Assembly (NCBI GenBank): GCA_034002405.1
Contig: JAVFAS010000002.1
Coordinates: 62,001-126,000 of the forward strand
Length of the DNA stretch: 64,000 bases
Source of the DNA: SZUA-365 sp034002405
GTDB taxonomy: Bacteria > Bacteroidota > Ignavibacteria > SZUA-365
Reading direction: 5' to 3'
Position 1 is the stretch's first letter, and every line of letters begins with the position of its first letter. A program made the position numbers and the translations under genes. The notes below the pieces were generated by a model. That model was not told the DNA's origin, made no database searches, and was given only the letters and a program-made list of their open reading frames with translations. Of this stretch, positions 32,842-42,874 are shown piece by piece.

Positions 32842-35565
32842 ATGAAAGGCAGACGCGTCATCGGGATCATCGTGTCGGTGTTCATCGGAATGCTGATCCT
32901 CCTCGGAATTCTCTCCAGTTTTGTCTCTGACATGTGGTGGTTCGACCACCTCGGATACATTGAGGTATTCTGGAAAAGCTACAGCGCCCAGTACACCCTC
33001 TGGTTCGTGGGTTTCGTCACGTTCCTCCTCGTCATGAACCTGAATCTGAGCATCGCGCTCCGCTCGCAATCAACTCTCACGGTCGATCCGCGACTGCAGG
33101 GGTTTGTCGAGGGCTTCCGCAAGGCCATTCGCGCGCTGGCCTACGGCGCGTCACTGTTCCTCTCCTTCATCATGGCGGGGGTGCTGAGTGACAGCTGGAT
33201 GGAAATGCTCGTATTCGGAAACAGCGAAGGTTTCGGACTCACCGACCCGATATTCGGCAACGAGGTCTCCTTCTACCTGTTCCAGCTGCCGTTCATCAAC
33301 ACGGTGAAATCATGGCTGATCGCCGCGACCGTGCTGGTACTCATCGGCACGGTGCTGGTGTATGTCGTGCGGCAGGGGGTGAGTCTCACGGTCGGACGCG
33401 TCGCCATTTCCGCGCAGGCGCGCAAGCATCTGGCCGTGCTCGCCGGTGTGCTGCTCGTTCTCGTCGCGGTGGATTTCTGGCTCGGCCGTTATGACATCCT
33501 GTTCTCGAGCCGTTCGTCGGGCTTCTATGGCGCGGGGTACACCGACGTCAATGCCCAGTTGCCCGCATCGTGGATCATGAGCGTACTCTCACTGCTCTCC
33601 GCGGGAGCGGTGGTCTTCACGATCTTCGCGCGAAATTTCCGCCTGCTCGCCAAGGTCGCCATCGTGTACGTCGCCGCGATCATCCTCGTCGGTTCGATGT
33701 ATCCGGCGCTGATGCAGAAATTCGTCGTCAACCCCAACGAGCAGAGCAAGGAGCTGCCGTTCATCAGCAACAACATTGAATTCACGCGCTACGCGTACGA
33801 ACTCAACCGCATCGAGGAGAAATCCATCGATCCGGCATACACGCTGGAATCGCAAGACATCCTCGCCGACAGCGCGACCGTGCGCAACATCATGCTGTGG
33901 GACTACCGGCCCCTCGCGAGCACGCTCGACCAGCTGCAGGTGATCCGCCTCTATTACACCTTCCCCGATGTGGACATCGATCGCTACCGACTGCCGGATG
34001 GGAGCTACCGCCAGGTCATGCTCAGCGCACGCGAGCTGGATCAGAGCAAGCTGCCGGCGAACGCGCAGACCTGGGTCAACACGAACCTGGTGTACACGCA
34101 CGGATATGGACTCGGAATGAGTCCGGTCAACGTCGTCACCGACGAGGGATTGCCGGAATTCTTCATCAAGGATATTCCACCCATCACCGAACACGGCCTG
34201 GCCGTGACACGTCCGGAAATCTATTACGGCGAGAAAACCGACAATCCGGTGTTCATCCTCGGCGATATCGAGGAATTCGATTATCCCCTGGGCGACTCGA
34301 ACCAGATGACCAAGTACCAGGAGGACGGAGGCGTACCGGTCAATTCGTTCTTCCGGCGCCTGGTCCTGGCGATGCATTTCAGCGATCTCAACACCCTGAT
34401 CTCCGGATACATTGGTCCGAATAGCCGGGTGCTCTACCATCGCAACATCCACGAGCGCGTGCGCCGGCTCGCACCGTTCCTCACCTACGACAACGATCCG
34501 TACCTCGTCGTGGCGGGCGGACGACTGCATTGGATCTACGACGCCTATACCACCAGCAAGGAATTTCCCTACTCCCGTCCGATGGGCGATTTCAATTACA
34601 TCCGGAACTCGGTGAAAATCGTCATCGATGCCTACACGGGCGAGACCACGTTTTACAAATTCAACGCCGACCGCGACCCGCTCATCCGGATTTACGAAAA
34701 CATCTTTCCCGACCTGTTCAAGGACCAATCCGAACTGCCCGAGAACCTCCGGGCGCACATCCGGTATCCGCAGGATCAATTCGACATTCAGTCCGAAATC
34801 TACTCGACCTACCACATGGAGGACCCACAGGTCTTTTATAACAAGGAAGATCTGTGGAACATCGCCAACGAGAAGCTCGAGGAACAGGTCGTGAAAATGG
34901 AGAGCTATTACGCGATCATGCGCCTGCCCGGTGAGGAACGGGAGGAATTCATCCAGATGGTTCCGTACACGCCCAACCGACGCGACAACATGATCGCCTG
35001 GCTGTGCGCGCGAAGCGACGGCGAAAATTACGGCCGCATGCTCGTCTACAAGTTCCCGAAGAAGGAGCAGGTGTTCGGTCCCATGCAGGTCGCGGCGCGC
35101 ATCGATCAGGATCCGGTAATCTCACAGAATCTCGCGCTGTGGAATCAGCAAGGGTCCCGCGTCTACCGCGGAAATCTGCTGGTCATCCCGATCAAGGAGG
35201 AAGTGATCTATGTGCAACCCGTGTATCTGCAGGCCACGTCCGGCAAGCTCCCCGAACTCAAACGCGTGATCGTCGCCTTCCACAACCGCCTCGCGATGGA
35301 GCCCACCTTGGAGGAAAGCCTGCGCCGCGTGTTCCGAATCAACACACCGACGGCGGATGAACCCGGCACACCCACCACCTCCACGGTCACGTCGAAAATG
35401 GCATCACGCAACGATCGCAGTGTTCGTGAACTCTCCCGCGCGGCGATGTCGGTATACGAAAATGCCATGCGTGCACAGCGCGAAGGCGATTGGGCCCGTT
35501 ATGGCGAGGAAATCGAAACATTGAAAAAGGAACTCGAGGAACTCGTCAAGATTTCCGAAAAATAG
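32842..35565 (+). CDS. UPF0182 family large membrane protein
   Basis: 907 residues. Seven membrane segments occupy about 1-310, beginning with the family-like WWFDHLGYIEVFWKSY. A large extracytoplasmic domain (about 310-850) follows with NVVTDEGLPEFFIKDIP and the FSDLNTLISGYI region. A helical, charged C-terminal tail (about 865-907) is probably coiled coil. Length fits the family (900-1000). Function is unknown. A terminator follows. Confidence 0.92.
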   Translation: MKGRRVIGIIVSVFIGMLILLGILSSFVSDMWWFDHLGYIEVFWKSYSAQYTLWFVGFVTFLLVMNLNLSIALRSQSTLTVDPRLQGFVEGFRKAIRALAYGASLFLSFIMAGVLSDSWMEMLVFGNSEGFGLTDPIFGNEVSFYLFQLPFINTVKSWLIAATVLVLIGTVLVYVVRQGVSLTVGRVAISAQARKHLAVLAGVLLVLVAVDFWLGRYDILFSSRSSGFYGAGYTDVNAQLPASWIMSVLSLLSAGAVVFTIFARNFRLLAKVAIVYVAAIILVGSMYPALMQKFVVNPNEQSKELPFISNNIEFTRYAYELNRIEEKSIDPAYTLESQDILADSATVRNIMLWDYRPLASTLDQLQVIRLYYTFPDVDIDRYRLPDGSYRQVMLSARELDQSKLPANAQTWVNTNLVYTHGYGLGMSPVNVVTDEGLPEFFIKDIPPITEHGLAVTRPEIYYGEKTDNPVFILGDIEEFDYPLGDSNQMTKYQEDGGVPVNSFFRRLVLAMHFSDLNTLISGYIGPNSRVLYHRNIHERVRRLAPFLTYDNDPYLVVAGGRLHWIYDAYTTSKEFPYSRPMGDFNYIRNSVKIVIDAYTGETTFYKFNADRDPLIRIYENIFPDLFKDQSELPENLRAHIRYPQDQFDIQSEIYSTYHMEDPQVFYNKEDLWNIANEKLEEQVVKMESYYAIMRLPGEEREEFIQMVPYTPNRRDNMIAWLCARSDGENYGRMLVYKFPKKEQVFGPMQVAARIDQDPVISQNLALWNQQGSRVYRGNLLVIPIKEEVIYVQPVYLQATSGKLPELKRVIVAFHNRLAMEPTLEESLRRVFRINTPTADEPGTPTTSTVTSKMASRNDRSVRELSRAAMSVYENAMRAQREGDWARYGEEIETLKKELEELVKISEK

Positions 35566-35591
35566 GTCCTCCCCGCACGTTTCACATCTTC

Positions 35592-35616
35592 AACCCCGTC
35601 CTTCCCGGACGGGGTT
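35592..35616 (+). terminator. terminator after the UPF0182 gene
   Basis: A 10-bp stem AACCCCGTCC / GGACGGGGTT around TTCCC, followed by TTCTTCAT. Confidence 0.8.
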
Positions 35617-35680
35617 TTCTTCATGCATGCATCAATATTTGACCTGCATTTCCCCCTCCGATCTGTTAACATTCGAGTGA

Positions 35681-35858
35681 GCTAAGATGTTAAGAAACTA
35701 GGAAGTGGAGACGAGCGGACCCCTTCTTCACAATGATGGATAGACTCAATACCCTTCCTGAGAAAAAGGCTCAAGTAACGGCACCTCTCGAAACGTCCCT
35801 CGTCTCGCTTCCTTTTGAGAAAGATCCCGGTTCCCCTCCTCTGACCGGGATCTTTCGT
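35681..35858 (+). ncRNA. candidate stand-alone structured small RNA (6S-like in size and shape)
   Basis: No credible protein gene covers 35617-35900. GGAAG (35701-35705), GAGACGAG (35708-35715) and GGAC (35717-35720) pair in order with CTTCC (35808-35812), CTCGTCTC (35799-35806) and GTCC (35795-35798). This gives a 17-bp stem with small bulges around a 74-nt apical region. A 12-bp terminator hairpin follows (35820-35855). TAACATTC at 35667-35674 could be the promoter element. Another inverted repeat, TTAACAT / ATGTTAA, lies at 35666-35693. Size near 180 nt and the long closing stem recall 6S RNA, but I cannot confirm the family. No plus-strand gene follows, so it is not a riboswitch leader. 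Confidence 0.45.
35820..35855 (+). terminator. terminator of the candidate small RNA
   Basis: AAAGATCCCGGT and ACCGGGATCTTT form a perfect 12-bp stem with a 12-nt loop, followed by CGTTTTCC. The A-rich 5' arm would also let it act for the opposite-strand amidase gene that ends at 35901. Confidence 0.75.
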
Positions 35859-35900
35859 TTTCCTGTGGCGCCTCAAGATGCGGGGAAACGCCCGGACCGA

Positions 35901-36668
35901 TCACGGCTTCCAGAAGAACCCGCGTTCCCGGCGGTCATGGCGGAAGCGTTCGAGCGCATCGAAATCAGGGTCGATGATGTGCACGGACGCGTCACCCGTG
36001 GGACGGTAAAACGCCGTCGGGTCGGTGCCCGTGGTGTCGGCGAACCCCCCGACGCCGCTGGTGATGTGTCTTGGAAGGATGGATGGATGTCCCCAATCAC
36101 TGATGCCGACGAACACACCGAACTCGAAGGCCCGGCCGATCGCGAGATGCCGCCACAGCGCGCGGGAATAATCGGGCGTGGCCTTTCGTGTCACCGACAG
36201 CGCCGGTACGAGCACCAGATCCGGCAGTGCGCGCGTCTGGAAGAACAGATCCCCGAACCAGAAATCCGCGCAGATCAATATCAGGACATTCAGATCTCCA
36301 ATACGGATTTCTCCCAGCCGCCCGCCCGCCTCGACGCGTGACCGCTCGTCGGAATACGGGCGGAGCTTGTCGAACCATCCCAGCACCGCGCCCTCGGGAG
36401 AAAGCACCGCGCCGGTATTGCGCCGGACGTCGGGCGTGATTTCGTGAAACGATCCCGCGACGAGGTGGCAGCCATACTCCCGCGCCAGCGGTTGCACCAC
36501 GGCGAAGTATTCCTCGCGTGATTCGACAAAGAACGCATGCTCCGGCAGCAGCACAATATCATCGCGCGTGAAGCCGCCATCGACCCCGTCGAGAATACGG
36601 CGGACGCTCTCGAGCGAATGCGGATTGTTGAAGGCCGTGAGTTGGGGTTGGGTGAGAATCAGTCGCAT
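35901..36668 (-). CDS. carbon-nitrogen hydrolase (nitrilase superfamily)
   Basis: 255 residues with the full catalytic set: Glu43 in LLPEHAF, Lys101 in WFDKLRPYS and Cys133 in LILICADFWF. The superfamily hydrolyses amides or nitriles by a Cys-acyl intermediate; the substrate is not predictable. I chose ATG at 36668, which begins the usual first strand (MRLILTQPQ). The longer reading frame upstream translates the 7-bp repeats and is not credible. It is divergent from the PruA-type gene. Confidence 0.87.
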   Translation of the reverse strand: MRLILTQPQLTAFNNPHSLESVRRILDGVDGGFTRDDIVLLPEHAFFVESREEYFAVVQPLAREYGCHLVAGSFHEITPDVRRNTGAVLSPEGAVLGWFDKLRPYSDERSRVEAGGRLGEIRIGDLNVLILICADFWFGDLFFQTRALPDLVLVPALSVTRKATPDYSRALWRHLAIGRAFEFGVFVGISDWGHPSILPRHITSGVGGFADTTGTDPTAFYRPTGDASVHIIDPDFDALERFRHDRRERGFFWKP

Positions 36669-36677
36669 GGATGAACG

Positions 36678-36719
36678 GATGGCTGATGGCTGATGACTGA
36701 TGGCTGATGGCTGATGGAA
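36678..36719. repeat. 7-bp tandem repeat (GATGGCT, six copies)
   Basis: Six consecutive 7-bp units, four exact and two changed (GATGACT, GATGGAA), lie directly upstream of the amidase start. The reverse complement of the same unit occurs three times at 38716-38736. Between this array and 36914 I also see GGCAC-N10-GTGCC (36733-36752) and a TAATTTTG element (36802-36809) that may be the pruA promoter. Confidence 0.85.
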
Positions 36720-36914
36720 AGATAACGAGATTGGCACACGCTTTCATCGTGCCTCAGCCATCTGTTATCGGCCGGTATTTTTAACTGACCCGCGGGATTG
36801 GTAATTTTGGAGTTGGCGGTGCGGTGTTCGTGCCGCCAAGGGAAGCGACATATCCTTGGGCCCCGATGTGGTGAATCCCGTCCGGTCCGCTACACGAATC
36901 GCAGGAGTAGTTCC

Positions 36915-38546
<1,632 letters not shown>

Positions 38547-38607
38547 TCCGTCCGCGGAACGGAAGAGGAAACGCGGATTCGCGGATAACGCGGATTGATA
38601 TTTTTTC

Positions 38608-38638
38608 ACGGGCTTCGTAATGAAGCCCGTCTTTTTTT
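38608..38638 (+). terminator. rho-independent terminator after pruA
   Basis: ACGGGCTTC and GAAGCCCGT form a 9-bp stem around GTAAT, followed by a run of eight T. Confidence 0.92.
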
Positions 38639-38780
38639 TCTCGGGAATGAATCCGCCTCCGACGTGTCACCATCACGGTGTAACATCCACCCTTCTCATC
38701 TGTTATATTCAAATCAGCCATCAGCGATCAGCTATTTCTCATTTTTCCATTTTGTCATCTTGTCATTCTCCGGAGGAAGC

Positions 38781-40934
38781 ATGCTCCGCATCCCGACCAT
38801 AATCATCCTCCTCATTCTGATCGCCTCGCCCGCGCACACACAATGGGCGGACTGGGAGCGCCTGCCGGGACCGACCGGCGGCATGATCAATTCCGTGGCC
38901 TGGGTCGCGGGGAACATCATCGCGGCGCCGAATGGCGGTGCATTCTACCATTCGACCGACAACGGCGCGAATTGGGAATTCCTCTTCGATGCGGCATGGA
39001 CGGGATCGACGCAGCGGCTGCATGGCAGCGTCGACAGCATGCTGTACGCGCTTGGCTACAGCGGGTCGTACCGGAGTTCCGATCGCGGCCGGAGCTGGGA
39101 GAAATGCACGCCCGGCGGCATGGCGCTGTATGCGTGCAGCGATGACGAGGGGACGGTGCTCTTCGGCATGCGGGGCGAGATTGCCTGGTCCTCTGACCGG
39201 GGCACGACATGGACGCGGAGCACTCCGCTTCCCGGCGGCACGCGCGACTACAAAGTCGCGATGGACAGTTATAACGGGTGGTATGCCGGCGCCTATCAAA
39301 CCGGTCTGTTCCGCTCCACCGACCGTGGCCAGTCGTGGGAATCGATCGAGACGGGCCTGCCGAGCAACACGGTGTATTCGCTGAGTACGACAACGGTGGG
39401 CGGACTGTTTGTCGGCCTCAATAACGCCACCTTCCTCTCGACGGATTTCGGATCGACCTGGGTGGAAATCGCGGAATTACGTGGCGGCAACACCTTTGAC
39501 GTCGTGGAGGCCGGGAACGGCGTCCTGATCGCGACGTCCAGCAAGGGAAATTTCCGCTCCACGGATTGGGGTGCGCGTTGGTCGCCTGACACAACGTCGC
39601 GGACGACCTTGCTGTTCGCCCGGGACAACGGCACCGTGCTGCTGTCCTCCGATGGCCGGTTGCATCGCAGCACCGATCGCGGCATGACCTTCGCCGTGAG
39701 CGATGCGGGGTTGTTCGTACAGAATATCTCCGCGATCGCCTCGATGGAATCGGGATCCATGCTCGTCGGCTGCGAAAGCGGCGGACTGTATTTCAGTCCT
39801 GACGCGGGAAACACATGGGAGTTCGTCGACACGCCGGCGGGCTGGGGTTATGACGTACGCGCGATCGAGGCCCTTCATGCCGAGAATGACGACCTGTTTG
39901 CCAACGTCCTCGCCGATGGCGCGATCCTTCAGCATCACCGCGGCGCCGCGGAGTGGACGGTGCTGGTGGATTCCACGGGCGGGCAGCCGTTTCTCGATTT
40001 CTGGGGAACGCGGATCATGCGAACCGTCACGACGGATGGACGCGTCCTCGGGAATACGAACTTCGGGATCGGTCCATGGGAGGCGCATGGTCGTATCCAG
40101 CCACCCTCCGGGAATATCAATACCGCACACATGATTCTGGCCGCGCGCAACGATTGGCAGGAGGACTTCTGGTTCTGCGCCACCGATCGCGGTCTGTACC
40201 ATACCACCTATGACGGGTCGATCTGGGATCTCGCCCTCGTCGACGGATTGCCGATGTGGCTGACCGATATCGCGTTTCACGTCACGATGACCCCGCATTC
40301 CCAGCTCCGGCACGATCTGTACGCCTGCAGCGCGGATCGATTGTATTCCAGCAGTGACGGCGGACGGAACTGGGTGCGGGAAGCGCTCACGCTGACGGAG
40401 CCCCATGAACTCGAATTCAATACCCTCGGCGATTTTTATTTTCTCGACGGTGATGTCATCCGCTTCCGTCCGCGCTCCGACGGACCGACGGCATGGATGG
40501 AATTCCCGGCGTTGCCGTTTGACGGCGCCTCGACACTCGCGTTTGCCCATCGCGCCACGCCGCACTGGGAGCGGTTGCTGATCGGCACGCGCGCGCATGG
40601 CATCATGCGCAGCCTGCGGTCGACATTGGAGACCACCCCGCCGCCAGCCGCACCGGTGAACCTGTCCATCACCGGCATGTACCCACTTCCGCTCGATCCC
40701 GGTGCGCGGCTGCATCTGCGCATCGACCTCCCGCGTGCGGGTGCGCTCACCGTGGAGATCCGTGATCTCCTCGGGCGCGTGCTGCAACGGCATCCCCAGG
40801 GAACACTGCCCGCGGGACCCAGCGAGATCGTGATCGACATCGACGGCGGTGCCGGCACCATGCTACTACTCCGCGTCCATGGTGACGGAGGAAGCGTGCA
40901 GCGCATGCTGCCGCGCCGCGCATCCGCACGATGA
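38781..40934 (+). CDS. type IX secreted BNR-repeat protein
   Basis: 717 residues. A signal peptide covers about 1-21. Many Asp-box (BNR) repeats of the photosystem-stability-factor/VPS10 type follow: STDNGANW, SSDRGRSW, STDRGQSW, STDFGSTW, STDWGARW, SPDAGNTW and SSDGGRNW. The C-terminal 85 residues (MYPLPLDPGARLHLRI ... VEIRDLLGRVL) resemble a type IX sorting domain, slightly degenerate. GGAGG precedes ATG at 38781. Function at the surface is unknown. The leader carries three 7-bp units (38716-38736) and TATATT at 38704. Confidence 0.85.
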   Translation: MLRIPTIIILLILIASPAHTQWADWERLPGPTGGMINSVAWVAGNIIAAPNGGAFYHSTDNGANWEFLFDAAWTGSTQRLHGSVDSMLYALGYSGSYRSSDRGRSWEKCTPGGMALYACSDDEGTVLFGMRGEIAWSSDRGTTWTRSTPLPGGTRDYKVAMDSYNGWYAGAYQTGLFRSTDRGQSWESIETGLPSNTVYSLSTTTVGGLFVGLNNATFLSTDFGSTWVEIAELRGGNTFDVVEAGNGVLIATSSKGNFRSTDWGARWSPDTTSRTTLLFARDNGTVLLSSDGRLHRSTDRGMTFAVSDAGLFVQNISAIASMESGSMLVGCESGGLYFSPDAGNTWEFVDTPAGWGYDVRAIEALHAENDDLFANVLADGAILQHHRGAAEWTVLVDSTGGQPFLDFWGTRIMRTVTTDGRVLGNTNFGIGPWEAHGRIQPPSGNINTAHMILAARNDWQEDFWFCATDRGLYHTTYDGSIWDLALVDGLPMWLTDIAFHVTMTPHSQLRHDLYACSADRLYSSSDGGRNWVREALTLTEPHELEFNTLGDFYFLDGDVIRFRPRSDGPTAWMEFPALPFDGASTLAFAHRATPHWERLLIGTRAHGIMRSLRSTLETTPPPAAPVNLSITGMYPLPLDPGARLHLRIDLPRAGALTVEIRDLLGRVLQRHPQGTLPAGPSEIVIDIDGGAGTMLLLRVHGDGGSVQRMLPRRASAR

Positions 40935-41111
40935 CGGTGCGCGCCACGAAGTGCATTTCTTCGGGCGGAATCAGAGTTTTGGAAAAGAATTGCTTTTTTT
41001 CTATCATTCCGGGACGCATGAAATGATGGTGCCATCGGACACTCGCCTGATACGCACGTCGCAACTCCCCGCCTGGACTGGCGGGTGCACCGAGAACATA
41101 CCGCAACCCGG

Positions 41112-42632
41112 ATGGAGTATTCCGCAGACGCAACCGGCATCGCCGCGATTCGTTCCCGCGGGGATTGTTACTCGTTTCACAGTCCCTTCCCCGTACTATG
41201 CACCCACCGCGACGGACTGCTTGTCTACGCGAATCCCGCAAGCAGCGCGATGCTCACGCACTGGGGGTGCGCCGTTGGCGACTGTCTCCCGTCGGAGTGG
41301 TGTGCGATTGTCCGCACGGTGATCGACGAGGGTGTGCGATACGATACAACGCTCGAGGTGGGACCATCCCTGTACCACCTGTCGTTGATCCCGGTCCCCG
41401 TGCACGACTGCGTCCAGATCTACGGGTATGACGCCGGCGAGCACACGCAGGACATGCATCAGCTTCACGAGCGCGAGCGTGAATTCCACTCCACGCGGGA
41501 AGCGCTGCGCGCAAGCGAGGAGCGGATGCGCGTGCTGCAGGACAATCTCCCACTCGGCGTGTATCGAAGCACGCCGGAAGGCCGCATTCTCCACGCCAAC
41601 GAAATGCTGGCCCGCATGCTCGGCTGCACGGGCGCCGTCGAGCTCTGCACAATGCACACCATTGATTTTTACGATGAGCCGGCGCAACGCGAACAGATCG
41701 TTCGCGTTCTGCGCGAACATGGCATGATCAAGGATTGGGAGCTGCGGATGCGGCGCGCCGACGGAACGGTTATTGATTGCGCGCTCAATGTCCGCGCGGT
41801 CTTCGATTCCGTAGGACACGTTCTTTTTCACGATGGCATCATCGCTGATATCTCCGAAAGAAAAAGAATCCAGGAGGCGACGCAGCGTGCGAAGCAGCAG
41901 GCCGAGGAAGCCAGCCGTATCAAATCGAATTTCATCGCCACGATGAGTCATGAGCTGCGCACGCCGCTCAACGGCATTCTCGGTTTCGCGAGCCTGCTCG
42001 AGGAAGATCTGGCATCGCAACCCGAACTGGCCGAGATGGCCGGGATCATTCACAGCAGCGGCCGACGTCTGCTCGACACGCTCAACAGTATTCTCGATCT
42101 GTCGATTGTCGAGTCGGGCAAACTCGCCGTGCAGCCCTCGCCGGTCAACGTGACCGATCTCCTCGAGGAGGTTGCGCTGCTGTACCGCGCCAGCGCACAG
42201 AAAAAAGGTCTGCACCTTCGACTCCAGTCTCCCGGCGACCCGATGCGGACGCAGACCGACGAGCGACTGCTGCGGCAGATTCTCAACAACCTGCTCAACA
42301 ACGCCGTCAAGTACACACGGGAGGGCGGCATTACCCTCGCGGCCGAACGCATGACCTCCAGCGGCGACGAAGGTCTGCGCATCGATGTCGAGGATACGGG
42401 GATCGGGATCTCCGCATCCGATCGCGACCTGATCTTCCTTGAATTCCGACAGGCAAGCGAGGGCTACAGTCGCGCCTATGACGGTACGGGACTCGGATTG
42501 AGCGTGAGCCAGAAGTTCGCGCACGCCCTTGGAGGGCGGATTACCGTTGTCAGCGAACCCGGGAAGGGGTCGCGATTCTCCCTGTATCTGCCCTCCGCCA
42601 CGTCATCCCCGGGGGAGTCGGCGGGCCCGTAA
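41112..42632 (+). CDS. PAS-domain histidine kinase
   Basis: 506 residues from ATG at 41112; a GTG at 41085 would add nine residues, and neither start has a clear ribosome-binding site. A PAS-like N-terminal region (about 10-115) and a second PAS (about 135-265, with PAC end ADISERKRI) precede HisKA (H-box MSHELRTP) and HATPase (N-box LLNNAVKYT, G1 VEDTGIGIS, G2 GTGLGLSVS). It is soluble, with no receiver and no adjacent regulator, so it is an orphan kinase. A T-run plus TATCATTCC at 41004-41020 may be its promoter. Confidence 0.9.
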   Translation: MEYSADATGIAAIRSRGDCYSFHSPFPVLCTHRDGLLVYANPASSAMLTHWGCAVGDCLPSEWCAIVRTVIDEGVRYDTTLEVGPSLYHLSLIPVPVHDCVQIYGYDAGEHTQDMHQLHEREREFHSTREALRASEERMRVLQDNLPLGVYRSTPEGRILHANEMLARMLGCTGAVELCTMHTIDFYDEPAQREQIVRVLREHGMIKDWELRMRRADGTVIDCALNVRAVFDSVGHVLFHDGIIADISERKRIQEATQRAKQQAEEASRIKSNFIATMSHELRTPLNGILGFASLLEEDLASQPELAEMAGIIHSSGRRLLDTLNSILDLSIVESGKLAVQPSPVNVTDLLEEVALLYRASAQKKGLHLRLQSPGDPMRTQTDERLLRQILNNLLNNAVKYTREGGITLAAERMTSSGDEGLRIDVEDTGIGISASDRDLIFLEFRQASEGYSRAYDGTGLGLSVSQKFAHALGGRITVVSEPGKGSRFSLYLPSATSSPGESAGP

Positions 42633-42665
42633 TCCTCCGCATCGCGCCGTCCTCCCTGCCATCAC

Positions 42666-42759
42666 TTTGGCCCGCCATCCTCCAGGTTTGGCCCGCCATC
42701 CTCCAGGTTTGGCCCGCCATCCTCCAGGTTTGGCCCGCCATCCTCCAGGTTTGGTCCGG
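42666..42759. repeat. 21-bp tandem repeat (four exact copies plus partial)
   Basis: TTTGGCCCGCCATCCTCCAGG-type units start at 42666, 42687, 42708 and 42729, with a diverged 10-bp partial copy at 42750. The array lies between the kinase stop and the FG-GAP gene. Downstream, TATATTCC at 42825-42832 may be the promoter of that gene. Confidence 0.95.
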
Positions 42760-42874
42760 CCGGGAGCAGCGTGCGTCGTCGTCATCAGGTTTCCGATATT
42801 CCGTGGCACAAATCCGAATTTTTCTATATTCCATGTGACCTCGTATTCTGTTTCATCTCCCGCTGGAGCTTGCC

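Noticed and set aside
35755..35785. TPP-riboswitch-like CTGAGA motif
   Set aside because: The other conserved TPP elements are missing and no plus-strand gene lies downstream.
35733..36341. 202-codon plus-strand frame overlapping the small-RNA candidate and the amidase gene
   Set aside because: Most of it is antisense to the nitrilase-family gene with intact Glu, Lys and Cys. It also crosses the terminator at 35820-35855 and has no domain.
36731..36746. TTGGCAC stretch upstream of pruA as a sigma54 promoter
   Set aside because: Spacing to a GC dinucleotide is wrong: the position after GG-N10 reads CA, with no TTGC element.
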